Assembly (NCBI GenBank): GCA_000149265.1
Contig: CH002711.1
Location: 554,686 to 618,685, forward strand
Length of the DNA: 64,000 bases
Source: Ciona savignyi
Taxonomy: Eukaryota > Chordata > Ascidiacea > Phlebobranchia > Cionidae
Direction of reading: 5' to 3'
The position numbers were made by a program, and so were the translations under genes. Below the pieces are notes generated by a model. It did no database searches and was not told where the DNA came from. It saw only the letters and a list, made by a program, of their open reading frames with translations. Below are positions 47,980 through 63,200 of this stretch, one piece after another. How positions within the stretch are numbered: position 1 is the first letter of the stretch; each line of letters starts with the position of its first letter.

Positions 47980-50900
47980 GAAAGTCGGGGTTCTGAGGTG
48001 TCGTCGACGGTTCACCACCCGGGTTGCCTTTTTCCCTTACCGTTCTCTGCGCAAATGTTATTTTATCACTGTTTACCCGCCGTCTTTTGTATAGTCGTGC
48101 TGGGCCAATCGCTTATTTGAAAACCTTATCACTTAATACCGGCTTACATCGTGGTCCCCGGGATCGATTTTTTAATGCTCTCGTACACGCTACCCCGAAT
48201 ATGGAGTCGGGACTGGAAATTGTAGCTGGTCACGTATTTTACAAAAATCCAACCATATGACACATTTGAATACAACGAACACCTGCCTTTGGACCAAATT
48301 AGGGCGCTTGGTACAAGTAACAACGTGTGCAGCCGAGTTAACCGCCATCTAATCCAGTTTACTCCACAACACACTTAGGCGGGAATGTAATTAACCTAGC
48401 ATAGGCTCTATCGCAGTTGATTGACGGCTAATTATGGATGTAGGAATGGTTGTCTTCAGTAGAGGATTCGAGGGGATATCGTGTTTATCGCCGACGAAAA
48501 TCCAGACCGCAGAACTCTTTCCAGGCCCTGGACATATGAATCATCCCAAACCGAGCCTGGAACATGGCAGATCGGCGATGAGGGTGATATCAGTGTCACG
48601 TTGCGAAGTATCGGCCTATTAATTTGGAAACAACGTCTACAATACCTCGAATTCGTGGTGAATTCCGCGCCCATGGACCTAGGCTACACGCGGCAACAAA
48701 ACCTACCGCTGAACGCTAAGGTAAGTCAGGCAGCTGCTTTGTAATCCGAGGATTAGACTCGGAAGTCAGGATTGTCGTCGATAAGGAACGGACAGATTTC
48801 GGAAACAAATTGTCATCACCTTTGACGATTAATTAGATCTATTGCAAATGGCTATTAATGGATTTTAAAGCTTTGGCCATTGGGTAGCACCATACGTCAT
48901 CATTGTACAGATAATGATCATTTTTATATAAGAACCACTGAAACGAGTTTGTCTTGGCCCATAAGTAAAATTTGGTAAGCTGTTTAAGCACGGGAAATGC
49001 CACAAACTATGCAGATAATATTTTGGGTTTTGTTACAACAAGCTTAAAGTTAGCGCTGCGGGAGCTTGGCGATAATCAGTACTGACAGCTTCCGCCGATA
49101 TTACTCGGCTTGAGGTTGGAATAACTTGTCAACAAACGACGTTGGACGTGCGAAATGACCGCGGGTAATCCACTAACGACACTTGAGATTGAGTAAGGCG
49201 ATAGCGCGGCGAAAAAACATAATTTTAATCCGTTTGGGCAATAAGCATTCGGAACGTAATCCACAGAAAAATGCTATCAATCCGATTTTTTTTCTCGCTC
49301 AAGCTTGTCGTTTAACATACGCATGACCAATATAATGAGTATCACTTTCTTATTTCCGCGTTTTATTTACGAAGTTGGATATGAACAGCAAATTAAAGTT
49401 CATATCGCTTTCTATACAGGCAAATTGACCAACAATTTCTTGAAACTAAATACAACAAGATAAACCGATTTTTGCAAAATATCCACCCAAAAACCATTTT
49501 TACCGGGTTAAATGTCGATCCCAAGATGGACATTTGACTAAGACTGATTTTACATAGAAATCGTTTTATCTCCTATTTCCAAAAATCACCAGCAAAACGC
49601 CACAATGAAATATGAATCAGATACGTGATTGAGCAGTAGCGGAAAATGGTTGTTTAAAGTTTGATCAATCTGTTAAAGGTGAAGTGCAGATTGGTAGGAA
49701 TAAGGTTTAAGTGTGCTCAAAGCAAATTTACTTTTCAGGAGTTTCAAAACATCCTCGGTTCTCCTATTGTACGTCAAAGAGTTTGTATTTTTCTTATCTT
49801 ACCGATCTCTGCTATTGAAGTCGGATATTAACAAAGAAGTGCGAAACGTGATATAGATTGATTCCTTATAATAGCAAACAACACTGTCAAACTTGTAAAA
49901 CTTTATTATGGATGGCATTTTTATTTTCGTATAAAATAAAGTCAAATATGAAATTTTGCACGCGTGTCTTTAAACTCGCAATCTCGTAGCAAAACGCGGT
50001 TAACCAATGGCGCCCGATGTTTTATAGCATATACTTTTACAATGCGCCACAATGCAGCTATTTATTTAACGACCGAGACCTCATAAGTCAACTTTTCGAT
50101 TGATGTTCACAGAAATGTCTGACAGCATGATGTAGTTGATCGACATGACTGCGTGTTGCAAACGGCTCATTAAATTTATTTTTAAGAAACTAACACTTCA
50201 GAACTAACACTCCAGGGCTTAATTGGCGGAATTCGTAGCTGATTCCGGCACTCCAAGACCTTATGCGGCTTACCAACTAACCCTGTACTATTATCTCCGC
50301 CTGATTCGCCACCGTTTAAGATTTACTTTGCCTTTATAATGGCCCGCTTAAGCAAAAATTACCGAAACCTAAAATAAGAACAAGGACCGTGCTGGCCTTT
50401 TGTGTTCGGTTCTATATTTGTAGCAAGAACATCTAGTTGACGTGAATCAACAACGTAAAGTAACAACGAAATTATTATTACCTGCAACGGTGTTAGTGGA
50501 CAAATTTCAAGCAATATAAGGGAATAAATTTTATTGGGAAAATCTGTACTGCGTATGAATGGAAGAGTCATGCACGTGTCAGAGCACGAAATCACACTGG
50601 GTATGCGGAGGGTGCTGTATATTGTTGTTTAAGCCTTTCTGTATCACGCTTGGAGCGGGCATACAGCCGAAAGGTTAATGCAATCGACTCATATAGGCTA
50701 CAACAGTACATTCAAAGGCGGACCTTTGTAACGAACCTTTTCCAGGTTATAACTCGGCCAGGTAAAGGGAGCCTTTGTCACTGGCGAGCTACCTTGTGCT
50801 TAAACGTAGGCACAACCGACGAACCCATTAGTGACTTAGTCATTGTTAAACACCGAACCCAATAACCGAACGACTTAATATACCTCGCTGTACTGATATT

Positions 50901-53900
50901 GTATATTATTTTACCTTTGTGTCGTTGCTGGGAATAAGAGTACAAAAAACATGGTGCATTCGGCCAGCATCTTCATACTTGCTGGATTGAGTGGTCTTAT
51001 TTTAGAGGAATTGATATATTCGTATGAGTTCAGTTACACTCACACATTGTCACCGTTGTTAGGTTATTGCAAAATGTGGTAACAGCGAACGCTGCCGCTA
51101 ATCTTATATGCAAAATTGCATCTGATATCATGTCAGCTGTAACTTTTAACTACAGCTCTTTCTTGTACCCATTTTCCAACAACAAACTTATCGGCCGAAA
51201 ATAGCCATTTGTTTGCAGTGTAAAGAGTACAGGCTAATACAGACGGTTTAATAAATTTGGGGCAATTTCAATAAACACACCGCCGCCACGCTATGTTGTG
51301 TTCTTACGCACGGTGATTTATAATGAGCTCTCACACGTGGGCGATTGCTTGTTTGACTCACGGAATAAACGACAGCCAGGATTTTCCGCTAAGAAGAATT
51401 GCAATCGCCAGAAGGCAAATGCTCGAAACGCGTAAACTGACAACATGTTCTTGGGCAATTTTTAGTAACAGCCCTTTGCATTACCTGCGTTATGCTTTCT
51501 ATCTCAGCATGTACCAACACCATGCCAATTTTAGATAACGAATGGACCCGCTTCCTTTGTTTAGAATTCGGACAGAAACATTTATACCAGGGAAAGAGAA
51601 ACGGCCACCGTAATACATTCCCATAATAGCGATTTCGGAAGAGAAATGACTATTTATTTACCATATTCCCTTTAACATGCAGTTTTACAAAATTGCAATG
51701 TGAGAAAGTAGGTTTTAATTCGATTTTTTGCAACGCCGACAGACATGTACGTGTCAATTTAAATCTTTTCTCCCCAAGACATCTACTGGTTACACACAGA
51801 AATGGCAAGGCACAATAGACGTGAGCAACGAAGGACTTTTTACGTTAAGAGTTAAAACGGGCTACGGAACTGCAAACATTGCGCCTGTTGTTACGACTAG
51901 CTCTATAAAAGCCACCGCACTTTTCGAAGGAAATGTCAATACACACAGTTAGGTAAAGCTTTATACAGATCTAGATGAAACCGGCGAGAACCAGTTCCGT
52001 CACCATCCATTATTCACTCCTGTGAAACTGAGGTGTCGTTTCAAGGAAGACAAATCACTTTCAAACGCGGACATCAAAAACCCTATCTCGGCCGTCCCGA
52101 GACCGGAATCGCCGAAAACTAGTTCAAAAAAGCTCGAAAAATGTTCGTTCTCACGGACTTGTTTTCCTTGGACGGGCGCCAAGCAGTGAAAATGTTCGCG
52201 CATCGTAGGCACTGTGAACAAACGGAACAAGTATGATCCGTCACCATTAAACGCCATTGACAACAAAACACAATCTTGGAGTCGGATAGCTCGAACACAT
52301 TGTTGTGACATTTGAGTAAATTTTTATTAAGGGACTATCCCTTTGCTTTCAAGTCAACAGCCGTGGTCAATTTGAGGCATAAGTCAAAGATTACCAGTTA
52401 AGCTTATATTCCAAGCTTAGAAAATCGCAAAATTTTCAGTTATACAACTTGGTTCTTCAAAATTACGGTAGGGGTATCTTCTTTTGGCAAGAAAAACGAC
52501 GATAACTATTTTAAATATAAAGCAATTTGCCATTCTAAGGCCACATTTACTAGTAAAAAACATGGGATTTATTTTACACGGGTCATCGGTGTTTCTGTCC
52601 GCATTGCTGCATAACTGGCCTACCTTGCTGCGCTGGGATCAAGGAGATTTCAATTTTAGGGTTGCTTTATTTATAGCTCCCCTCACTATATGTACGAAGT
52701 GAGGCTGAACAAGCAGATGCGTGATCCCACTGCATTCCGTGCAACTATCCCCGTGAAACGTGGTTTTATAGCAAGAATATGTAGTTTGGACAAAAGCTGG
52801 GTTGAAAAAAACCGTTCTATGTAATCACCAAAAATAATTTTTATTCATCAGATATCTGCCGAAACCGATTTGAATCATTAAAGAATGGTGTTTACTGATA
52901 TTCGCAAAATTGCACATGCGGTAAAGAGAAATTTATTTTGTTTGGCGACTGTCTGTAATTTCTGTTGGCAGTGTAACTTAAAAAAACAGTAAGGGCGTAA
53001 TAAGTCGGAGCAAACATGGCTCTATTGACTTTTCATAACAACTGAGCGGACGCGTGACCGAATGGTCAGAACGTGTAACTGAGGGTTGAAACTTGGCCCG
53101 CAGTTAAAAATACACAAATTTGATAAAAAGTAATAACCTGGTACGGGTTAAACGGTATACGAACTTACATAATATACACAGATACTATACAAAAAAATAC
53201 GTATAATTTATTTTTATAGCCCTACGTTAATTTGCATTACAAGGATATAGGAGGAAATTATTACATAAACGCTCCTTGGGTTGCGTCCTTGGACAAGGCA
53301 CTTCGGGAACGTTGCACGAACCTCGTTGGAAAAAAGGCAATGACTCTATTGTAAATAGTTCATCAAACATTCTGGTAACCGTTTTGGATACGAGGTAATT
53401 TGACTTTACCGGTGTTAAAAGCTCTTCGTTATCCCACCACGAGTATCATATATTTAATTTATGTGACTACCATCAGTCTAGACCTGAAATTAAGGACAAG
53501 GGTCCTCAATACACAATCATTATTCAGACAATTGTTTAAACAAGATACCATAAAGGTATGGTAAATAAAATTACTTCACGTCCAGTATAATATTCCGATG
53601 TTAAACCATGAAATAATTGGCTTTTAACCCACTCTAACTTTCCAGTTTCGGGTATTTTGTTTTGAAGTGAAAATATAAGTTAGTTAGCAGTGGTAAGTAA
53701 GTGTATTCGTCTTCAAAGTCGCACTCTAGGAATCTTACGTAACTCAGACACAGACATATTGGTGAATATTGGCGTTCATATTATCACAACTTAACTCGAA
53801 CCGTAAAAATGCGGCGCGAAGTCTCAAATTTTGGATTTCCCGCTCTGTGCTTTTTATCAGAGTCGGCTCGTCCGCTTTGTGCCTGGTTATCAGGGAAAGA

Positions 53901-53990
53901 CGGGTGAATCATTTTCCGTCCATTATTCGTACATTTTCCAGCGGATATGACGCGACAATGGTAAGTATGACGCAACTTAACGAGATACAG
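47980..53990. other. Gene-poor intergenic region
   Basis: About 6 kb between the 5' side of the ALDH gene and the 3' end of the coiled-coil gene. Open frames here (for example 48481-48744, 51728-51952, 52000-52311) have no recognisable domain, no signal peptide and no splice-linked neighbours. A tRNA-like SINE fragment is at 53043-53400. I see no gene. Confidence 0.55.
53043..53400 (+). repeat. Diverged tRNA-related SINE, plus orientation
   Basis: tRNA-like head (GCGGACGCGTGACCGAATGG, GAGGGTTGAAACTTGG) and, further on, GGGTTGCGTCCTTGGACAAGG, the SINE body block. The two parts are further apart than in other copies, so an insertion or two separate fragments are possible. Confidence 0.5.
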
Positions 53991-53992
53991 TG

Positions 53993-53998
53993 TTTATT
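53993..53998 (-). terminator. Polyadenylation signal of the coiled-coil gene (AATAAA on minus strand)
   Basis: TTTATT on the plus strand about 250 bases beyond the stop codon at 54246-54248. Plausible, not unique. Confidence 0.4.
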
Positions 53999-54245
53999 TA
54001 CGTGATTTTCCAGAGGTACAAAAATAAAATGTCATGTTCTATATACGAGCACAAAACTATGTGAAAATACGAACTAATTGAAACTACGGACAATCACTGG
54101 ACAAGTGCGCCACAAAACCATCTACGAACCATATATAGCTAGTTTGCATTTAAATAAGGCTTGATAAGCGCAAAACTTTATAAACGATATTTGGTAGTCA
54201 ATTATGCGGCGCGCTTAGACAGGTAACACCGAGGACGACGCATGT

Positions 54246-57200
54246 TCAGTGTTTGGTGACTTGCTGCTCCACTTGTTCAATCTGCAGTCGACATCTGTCC
54301 TCCGTGAGTTTCACCGCGTCCTGGATCTTATCCCAGAGCAGCCGGCACAAGGATTTAGCGAACGGCGGCTGTGGGGAGAGTTAAGTGTCAATGATATCTA
54401 TTCGGGCGGATGGGAAAATCCCACTAAAGAGTTTGTGCGTTGTTATCATATGATGACTCGGCCCCATGGTCCATTTGGGCATTAATACGGCTTTCGTTGA
54501 TCCCAATACTTAGGGTTCAGATGTACACCTCGTGTCTTTTCAAAGAAAAAAACATCTGCTAGCGGCGAGTTTCGAAACATCAGCCTATAGGCTTAAGAGC
54601 GACGCACGATTCCACAAAGCTATGCGGCAGTCAGCGCACTAGAAACACTCATTTGGATAGGTGGTAAATGATGGCGAATCTTAATGATTTAAACAATAAT
54701 AACATAAAGAATACGCTTTATATGTTTTTAATGTGTTTTTTTTTTAATACGTTTTCCACTGATATTTTATGTCTGTTTATATTTATGACATGACTTTCAC
54801 TACCTCCGGTACATGGGAAAACGAAAAGGGGCGTTAAAACAGGGGTTTGTCAGAATACCGCGACCCCACAGACCGGTTATGGGGCTATTGCGGAGCGATT
54901 GTTCAGTATCATTTCAATTGTGAACGATCTGCAATACCACCCACGCTGAGGTAACAATACAGCGAGTATTGTTAAATCAACTTTGCAGGAATAAAATCGG
55001 GTTCACAAAAACTCACTCAGGGTCAAGTTATTTTTATATAATTCAGCAAATAAGCGTGACAACGTCGACTTCCTGTTAGGTTTTGGACAAAACGAGCGAT
55101 TTGCAGGTTTCCTCTATATGCGTGCGTGGGATTGTTTGTATGTGATAGATATCGTAGTTTGGCGGACCATCGTGCAGTTGCTAACTGTGCAGGGGAATCC
55201 CATTCGAACGACCGGCGTTTATGACGCAATAAAGCGGTAACGACTATACGACGGGTTTCCGGCGCTACACGTGACGTGACAACAGGCGGAAGTTAGCTTA
55301 CGAGACACCGGAATTGTTCTATATAAGTCGAAACACTCTTCTAAAATTAATTAAACTATCGGTTTTCAAATGTAATCGGATCTCGCTTTCAAAACTGCGC
55401 TTAAAATTAGTCGTTTTTTTTACATTTTCCATCTTAAGTTACAATTTTTGTTCTCATACCTAAGACCGGTTTTGCATAGAAATGGTATGTATCCGTCGCG
55501 TTAACCATAATGCTACACGACCGTAGTTTCAAATTACATAATCGTAGGCAAGTCACTTATCACTCGTTGGCTCCACCCAGTGGAGTGAAACGGCGCATTT
55601 GAAAGTTAAAAAACAAACTGACCCCACTTCCACGGTAAATAGCATGTATTTCTAAAAAAAAACAATATAGAAAAATTTCCCCACTCCGACAATAACCACG
55701 AGCATATTAAACCAGTGTTTTATCTCAAAGATTATCATCAGATAACTTCTTTCCCACCGGGGCTATTTCAGTGAGTTGTGTATGATCGAGTCGTTCCTTC
55801 AATTTGGTAGAACCCATTAATCCGCTGGGTTCATGAAATGTCCATCAAGTGCCTTGCCCAAGAACACCACCGACTAGCTAGAGACTATTCCACAACGCTA
55901 TGTAATCGTATTCACTGTATAAACCATTATCGTCCTGTAACCCCCGGACCCTTTCTCAGTAAAACTTACGTTTTCCACTGATATTTTCTCCACTTTATGC
56001 TTCCACTGCTGGTCGGCTTTGGAAGACAAAGTCCTCTCCTCCTTCCACGCCTCCTGCTCGTCCTGGATGCGGGAGGAGGCGTCCACAGGAGTCATCAGAT
56101 CAGCGAAGTCCGACCGAGACATGTTGAGGATGTTGCAAGCCACCGACTGGGCGTGGCTCATCGACGATTTCTCGGGGGAGGTGTGGCTGGGATGGAATTT
56201 CGAGAAAATTGAAAAACTGCAACAATTTTAAGATTTTTTAACAAATTTTAATACTTTTAGGAAATATTAAAATCTATCAATAAATTTAAAATTTTGAACA
56301 AATTTTAACATCTTCCACAAATTTAAAATCTTTCAAAATCTTAAAATTTTCGAGCAATTTAAAAAAAACGTCGCCTTTTTACACGGTTATGTTGCAAACC
56401 GTTTATAGGCTTATCACTAGGACTGTTTTATATAAAAAAAAAATAGGTATATATATGAATCGGTCGGGTTCGTTAACCTTTCGGCCAACTATCAAACTCG
56501 TATTTTTGCTACCGGATTGCTTGGCTGCAGGGCGCACGGCTGCTCGCTCTAGCGACGAGGAAATGAAAATTAATTCTAACATTGAACAATAATTTTGAGC
56601 AAAAAGTAAAAAAATAAACGACAAATGAACATAATATTGTCTTGTTTAAAAAAAAAAGGTCAACTAGTAAAGCGGAACGTTAGAGTTCATGAACAAGGCG
56701 TTGAAAGGCGTTGTCGTGGTTCAATAGATTCAAATATATCACCAAACATTGTACAAACGTTACTTTTTAAACATACTGCAGCTTCGAAAAGTGTGCTGTA
56801 TTTGTTAAGCGTCGATAGATTAAAATACACCACTTGAAATTGAAAAAAGATAATTTATTTTAAAAGCGCATTTTTACAGCTTCGGTATTTTGTTAAACGA
56901 GGATTAAAGTGGTTACTATATACTGGCACAAACCGTTGGATGATTTGCAACATATTAGATATTTATATTAACCACTGGACATGTTTAATCCTTATACAAA
57001 ATAGGGTGCGGTTGTTCTGTTTACAATTTGTACATATGTGGTCGTGATTAAACTTGTTGTACACAGACAGGCTGTCAGGGCAATTACAGGGTGTGTTTGG
57101 ATTAGAGCTGCAACAAAACACCGATAATCATGATAATCGTGATACTGCACAGTCACGATACGTAACTAACGCGCATCGCAATTTCGACCTGTTTGGTTAT

Positions 57201-60200
57201 GTTCGAACAAAGATATCATGATGTAAAATCCAGTGTAAAGAATTTAATGTAAAATCCCATGATAGAACGTGATTCTTCAGCGGAAAAATCGCATAAACTC
57301 CAATGTATATAACATTTTCAGAAAGAAAAGTTTGTAATATCCCTCCATACAGTGGCAGTTTTAAAAAAAATAAGCAAGATTTGTTTTAACGGAGAGGGTG
57401 TGCTCTTCAACGAAATTTTTAGTTAAAATTTAAATTGTTTAAGAAATTTGTTATATGTGATTACAACTCGTCAACGATGTGTCATAATAGTGCATGCGGC
57501 ACAAAGCGATAACGATGAGGAAAAATATTGCTTACACGTTTTGAGCTAAATGGGTAAAATATACGTTTTAAACCAAAACAATTGGACCTAAAAATTCATA
57601 TATTTTTGACGTTTTTTAAATATTAAATAATGCTTAATCGTTATCAACGGTTCGCATCGATTGACCAGTTTAGGCTTAAAGCAATCACTGTGATTTCGTA
57701 AAAACAATATTTTTTAATAGATCTTGAGACCCAGTTGTTTTAATAACCCAGGATATGGGGTTCAATGTCTACGATGTAAATAAATCGTAGCTTTTGGCAA
57801 TTTGTCAACTATTTTACAGACCCGTGCACAGTGCCAAGACACGGTTGCGTGCGAAACGCATCATATAAAACCACCTGTGCAAACGAAATCATAGCACGAC
57901 CCGGAAAAGAGGTGATTTGGGGTCAAAAACGGTCAACGTTTAAACTTGGCAGTCATATTGTGGGGGCATCGTGTCTATTTAATTGTTAAGCAACCACGAA
58001 AAAATGAGGGTTTTCTTGGGTTTCTTTTCTGTGTAATCATATAATTTGTTAATCTTTTAAAAAATGATCCAGGGCAAATATATTTGGAACTTTTTAATAG
58101 GGTGGTCTAATATTGAAACAAAATTGGGATAGGTGGGTTGTCTTAGGTGAATTGACAATTTCTTTGGGGGTTAATACAACTGTTGGGTGGTATCGTGTGC
58201 AGATTGCGATAATGTGGGGGTACTGGATATTCTAGGGTTTGGTGTTAATAAGGTTTAGCGGAATTGACTGGGGTTAAAATAGAAGTTTCCAGTTTGGAGG
58301 TATTCATAAAGCGAAACATTTTGCATTAAATTTTTACGTCACGGAATTCGAGCACATTCACAATGACGAAACAATTTTCGAGTTTCGACCTGAAATGTGC
58401 GTAGTATCTGGCTATATCAACCCATAAATAAAGATGTGCTATTTGACAAGGATCGCGCGCAAACTTACTTGTTCTAAAACCGATTTATATCGGTCATGCG
58501 GACCACTATATATATACACTTTGATCTTAAGATTTACATATTTAGTATTTAATTATAAAAAGAATTTAAACTAATGTATCAAGTAAATCAAACAGAACAT
58601 AAACATCATACACGGAATACAAAACTCACCGGTTCTGCGTTTCGGCTTTCGACGACCGTTCTCTGTATAACGAGCTTCGCTGCCGCACCAGCAACTCTAT
58701 TATGTGAGTTGACAGGTTCTGAAACACGAATATCGCGCCGAATTAAACACCGAAAAACATCAGGAAAAACATGTATTGGGTAAATCTATTGTTGCAGGAG
58801 TTTTATGCAAGTCGCGTAAAGCACACTTCATTTTGATAACCGCTGCTTTAATTGCTTTACACTGTTAGGGCTAAAGCAGGAACAGATCACCGGGTATACT
58901 GCAAGATTAAATAGCAGAATACGTATTTTTTCATTAAGTCTTTTAACTAACCCAGTGTGGCCATGTGGTGCAGGACACACCTAGTACAACTCCCTGAAAG
59001 TGAACAGTAATATTGCAAAGATATTTTTATTGCAATACTATTACGAAAACTCGCAATTTCGAGTTTTCGCTCTAAAAATATTCGAAGTTCGTAGTAAGGT
59101 AACTTCGGACAAGTATGTACGAAAATAACACAGGCGTCGTTGGTGTGGAGAAACGCACGAAGTGTTTCGGGCTTGTTTTGTGACTTCTAGATTCTCAAAA
59201 CTTCCACTCGTTATTTCTTCTGAATATTAAAACACAGCTACGCCAGCACACCATAAATCAATGAATAATAAAAACATATTCTCAATAATTCGCACTTCCT
59301 ATGGTGTCAGCGACTACGAACGGAAATCACGATGATGACAGATTCGGCGCGGCGAACAATTCTGGCTTATTAAAATTTATAAAAATATTTTTAATAGTTT
59401 TAACAAAATATACTTAAGGATTATTTTGTAATGGTACAACAACCTTTTAACAAGTCTTTGTTATATTATAACGTTAATTTAAATTTTTTATCTAATTCCG
59501 GGTTGGTGTAGTTGTCTTTTTTCTACAGGGCTAAGGTTCGAGCCCATGATGAACTAGTCTTAAAGACCGTTTTTGTATACCATCATGTATAGGTATAGTT
59601 GATATATGTATCAGTAGCGTTAACCATTAGACCACACGACCATACGAGTTGTCAAATATATCACGAGAATATACGAAGAGAAACTCGCCTTATAGTTGAA
59701 CTCCTTGATATCGTTTTATTTGTATTTGTAAAGTTGTGTATCATTACTATACATAACAACGTTCGTCTTTATTGAGTATACCGTGACCATTTTATTTTAC
59801 ACACTGCGACAGCTCCAGTAAATCGACGATAGATAAGAGGTAATCGGACGATTGCCCATGTGTTATAACGACGAGTGTGCGATTCCATTCACGGGAATAA
59901 ACAAGCGTGTTATGCCCCATTCAAAAGTGCACATACTTTGAATTAAAAATGCCAAAGTTCAAAGATTTGTGAGATAATCAAAGTGACAATACAAAGTTTT
60001 CTCTTTATAAACCACTATATATTTCTATTAAAAATGGAATAAAACATTATTCAAGCATTATTCCGAAAACTATCAGAACCAAGTGAAATATTGGCCTTTT
60101 TCTTTTCTATGCAAACAAATACCTAAAGACCACCCACCTTCACAAATGTTGAAAACTCCGCCAACTTTTCGTCAGATCTGTCAAGCTTGAGCCGGAGCTT

Positions 60201-63200
60201 TTCGATGGCCTGCTCGCTTCGATCCGCGAGCTTCTGGAGTTGTTGTCCTGCCTCCTCCTCGATCTTGGAGCTCATGTTCTCCGCTGCGAGCTTGCTCGTC
60301 TGCAGTGTGCTCAGCTGCTCGCTCTTGTGACAAAACACAGAGAAATTTAATGGAAAAATGCGAACATTTGTACTAGAAAAGGAAATATGTATAGCCACAT
60401 AAATTTTAGGAAAACCGTAGGACCAATTTATGTAATTTTTTTTAATTAAAATGGAAATTCGCAAATATTATGCGTACTAAAGGGATATACACTAAATTTT
60501 GGTGAAATTTTAACAAAAAAACTTGCCGTCGGAGACTGCACTAATTTGCTATAAACAATAACTTAAAACAATATATATATATGAGCAGATTGACATTACA
60601 TAGATGTTAGGTAACCTTTGCCATCTTCAGATATTTTTATTTAATTGATAATGAAAATTTGCAAAGTTAATGTGTACTTCGCAAAAAAATCGAAACATTT
60701 ATTCGGGATAAAATGCACTTTTTGGAGGAATTTTAACAACAAAACTTTCCGTCGAAAGACTACATACAAATTTACTATACACAATAACTAAAAAAATACA
60801 TATTGGCATATTGACATTATGGGGGCGTTCAGTAACCTTTGTCACCTTCATTTAACTGCATAATGGTCAAGATTAAAAGTATAATGGTCAAGAGGTGATT
60901 GCGCATGCGAATAGCGCGGCGGAACTGGTGACTCACCCGTTTGTCCAGTTCCTCACGTGACTTGTTGTACATTGCTTCGTATTTTGACTTTTCCTTGGTG
61001 GCCACCTGGACCTGCCGTCGCAGAGATTCGATGTGAGTCTTCTTGTGGGCGAGATCCTCTTCCGTGTTCTTTAACCTCTCTTCCACATCATGCTGAGCGC
61101 GGGGAATAAACAGATTTAAAAAACGGACCAGAAAACGAAAGTTTAGCATATGATATATATCTCGTTTAATAAGCTTAAGGATAGACTGTGTTTAATCAAG
61201 AAAATTATGCAAGGACACATGATGATGGTAATATATGGCTGTTATGGATGATGCGTTAAACATTAGCGACTGTCGAAAACATTTGAAGCGACTGGTTAAA
61301 TAGAATTCATTTAAGCATCCTCTGCACAAAGGAAAAAAAAAGTTAAGAGTAGTGGGAATTTGAACCTACTGTTCATTTGTTTTATTTTTTTGCTCCCTTA
61401 TTAAATTAAAGAAGACTAGCACAGTTATTTAAGTAAAGGATGTAGGATAAAACGACAAAACTACAGCATTTAAAAAACCCAATACACACGGTATAACAGG
61501 GAAAATGACTTGACCGTTACACCAAAGGTTTGTAATCATCAGACCCAACAATTTTTTCTCTAAATGAACTCTAAACAATTTTGTTCAAAACTATGGGCAG
61601 CTATTCAAGGGATTCAGACGGATCGTAATTTTTCAGTTCTTAGGTCTCAATGGTGTATTTCATGGTCTTCCCACACTAAATAAATATCACCAATGTCTAT
61701 GCCTGAAGATAAGGTAGGAGGACAAAGTACCAGTTCAGTGAATTCTCGTTTATTTTTCTGCTCAAAATTCTTAATCTTTCCTCGAAGTTCATCGATGAGT
61801 TGCCTCTTCATCGCGATGTCCCGCTCCAGTCTGTGAAAGAGGAAGATAATTGTAATGCAGGATAAAACATCTTGTACATATGTCGGGGGTTTAAAAGTGT
61901 CCACCAAGCATGCATGTTGCTGTGATTATAATTATGGGTTTTAAGCTTAAAATCCCATAGTTTATCCTGCAAACATTTTACTGTGATTATCTCTTAAAAT
62001 CTCATTATTTTAAAAGAATTTTACTTTAAACCGAATTGCCAGTTACAAGAAAAACACTTAATATTTAATAAGATCGTCACATTATCATCTATACTTACGA
62101 TTTTTTGGGAAGATGTAACATATTTAGTCACAAAACAAATAACTGAACCATAAGTTATAGGTATTGGTTAGGTGATTAATTTTGGTAATACATAGCAGGA
62201 TAATCAATTGTTACAATAATTATTAACCCATTGTTTCATAGCTTTAATATTTTGATCATGCCCACCTGGAAAACTTATCTTTCTCGGCGTTTGATTGATC
62301 AGCGTTGAATTCAATCACTTTTTTCTGGTCCTTAAGGTTTTCGGTGAGCCGACTTACTTCCTGGTTGGCGTTCTGCATTACGGAACGAATTTACCATCAA
62401 ATCACTGTACCATATCAACCACTAAAAGACCAGCATTATGGAGACTGGGGTTATACTTTTGTTTAACATATATGCTGGAGTACTTTGTAAAGTTCAATAC
62501 GCAACAAAAAAAAGACCACACATGCATCAACAGGCCTGTGTTTCTTATACGCATTAAAATTGTGGTGTCGTTTTTTGAATTTGTTCGAGACTTTTGTTTT
62601 TGTGTTTCTTTAAGCAGGCATTGTAGAAAAAATTTCTCGGACAAAAAAAAACAAAGCTATACAAATGACCCCATGAACAAACAGATAATCCACCTTCAAT
62701 TTGCTCTCCAGCACCCGGTATTCGGCATCAGTGTGGACTTGAGGTTTGGGTTCGAGCTTCTTCGACTCGGACAGAGCTTCCTCCAGCTCATCTCTGCTCC
62801 TCTCCAACTTCCTCACCTCGTTCGTCAACCTCTGGATTGACTGCTCATGCAATGGAGGCATTGGTATGGTTAGGAAACTGCTACAGCCGAGATACATGAT
62901 AGCGACATTCGGAATCGAAGATAGCTATAGTAGTGTTCCATGATAGCTACATTCCTAATCCACTACCGGTCACTGGAGTAATGGACCCTCTCCTACGTCC
63001 ATAGCACCGGCACTATTGTGGAACCATCAACAGTATTGAATTGTTAGAAAAGGAATATAACATGCATTTAAATAAAATATTGATGTTCGTGAACTATGTG
63101 CTTTTGTTACAAAACTGCTACAGCCACGATTCATGACAGCTCCTGGCTGCTGTACAAACAGGCTTTTTCTATGACCTACATTCATGGTCGTTACGCTATC

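Noticed and set aside
48434..48744. Plus-strand gene upstream of ALDH
   Set aside because: Two overlapping open frames in different phases, no domain and no convincing splice partner; probably chance.
51323..52311. Genes at 51.3-52.3 kb on either strand
   Set aside because: Frames of 70-103 codons without domains, signal peptides or linked exons.
53043..53105. Functional tRNA gene
   Set aside because: tRNA-like head with degenerate B box (GGTTGAAACTTGG) followed by SINE body sequence; stems do not pair.
55898..56161. Separate small gene starting at the ATG at 56161
   Set aside because: The ATG is internal: the frame continues upstream to an acceptor at 56217 and joins in phase to exon 58630-58718, and downstream to 54246-54368.
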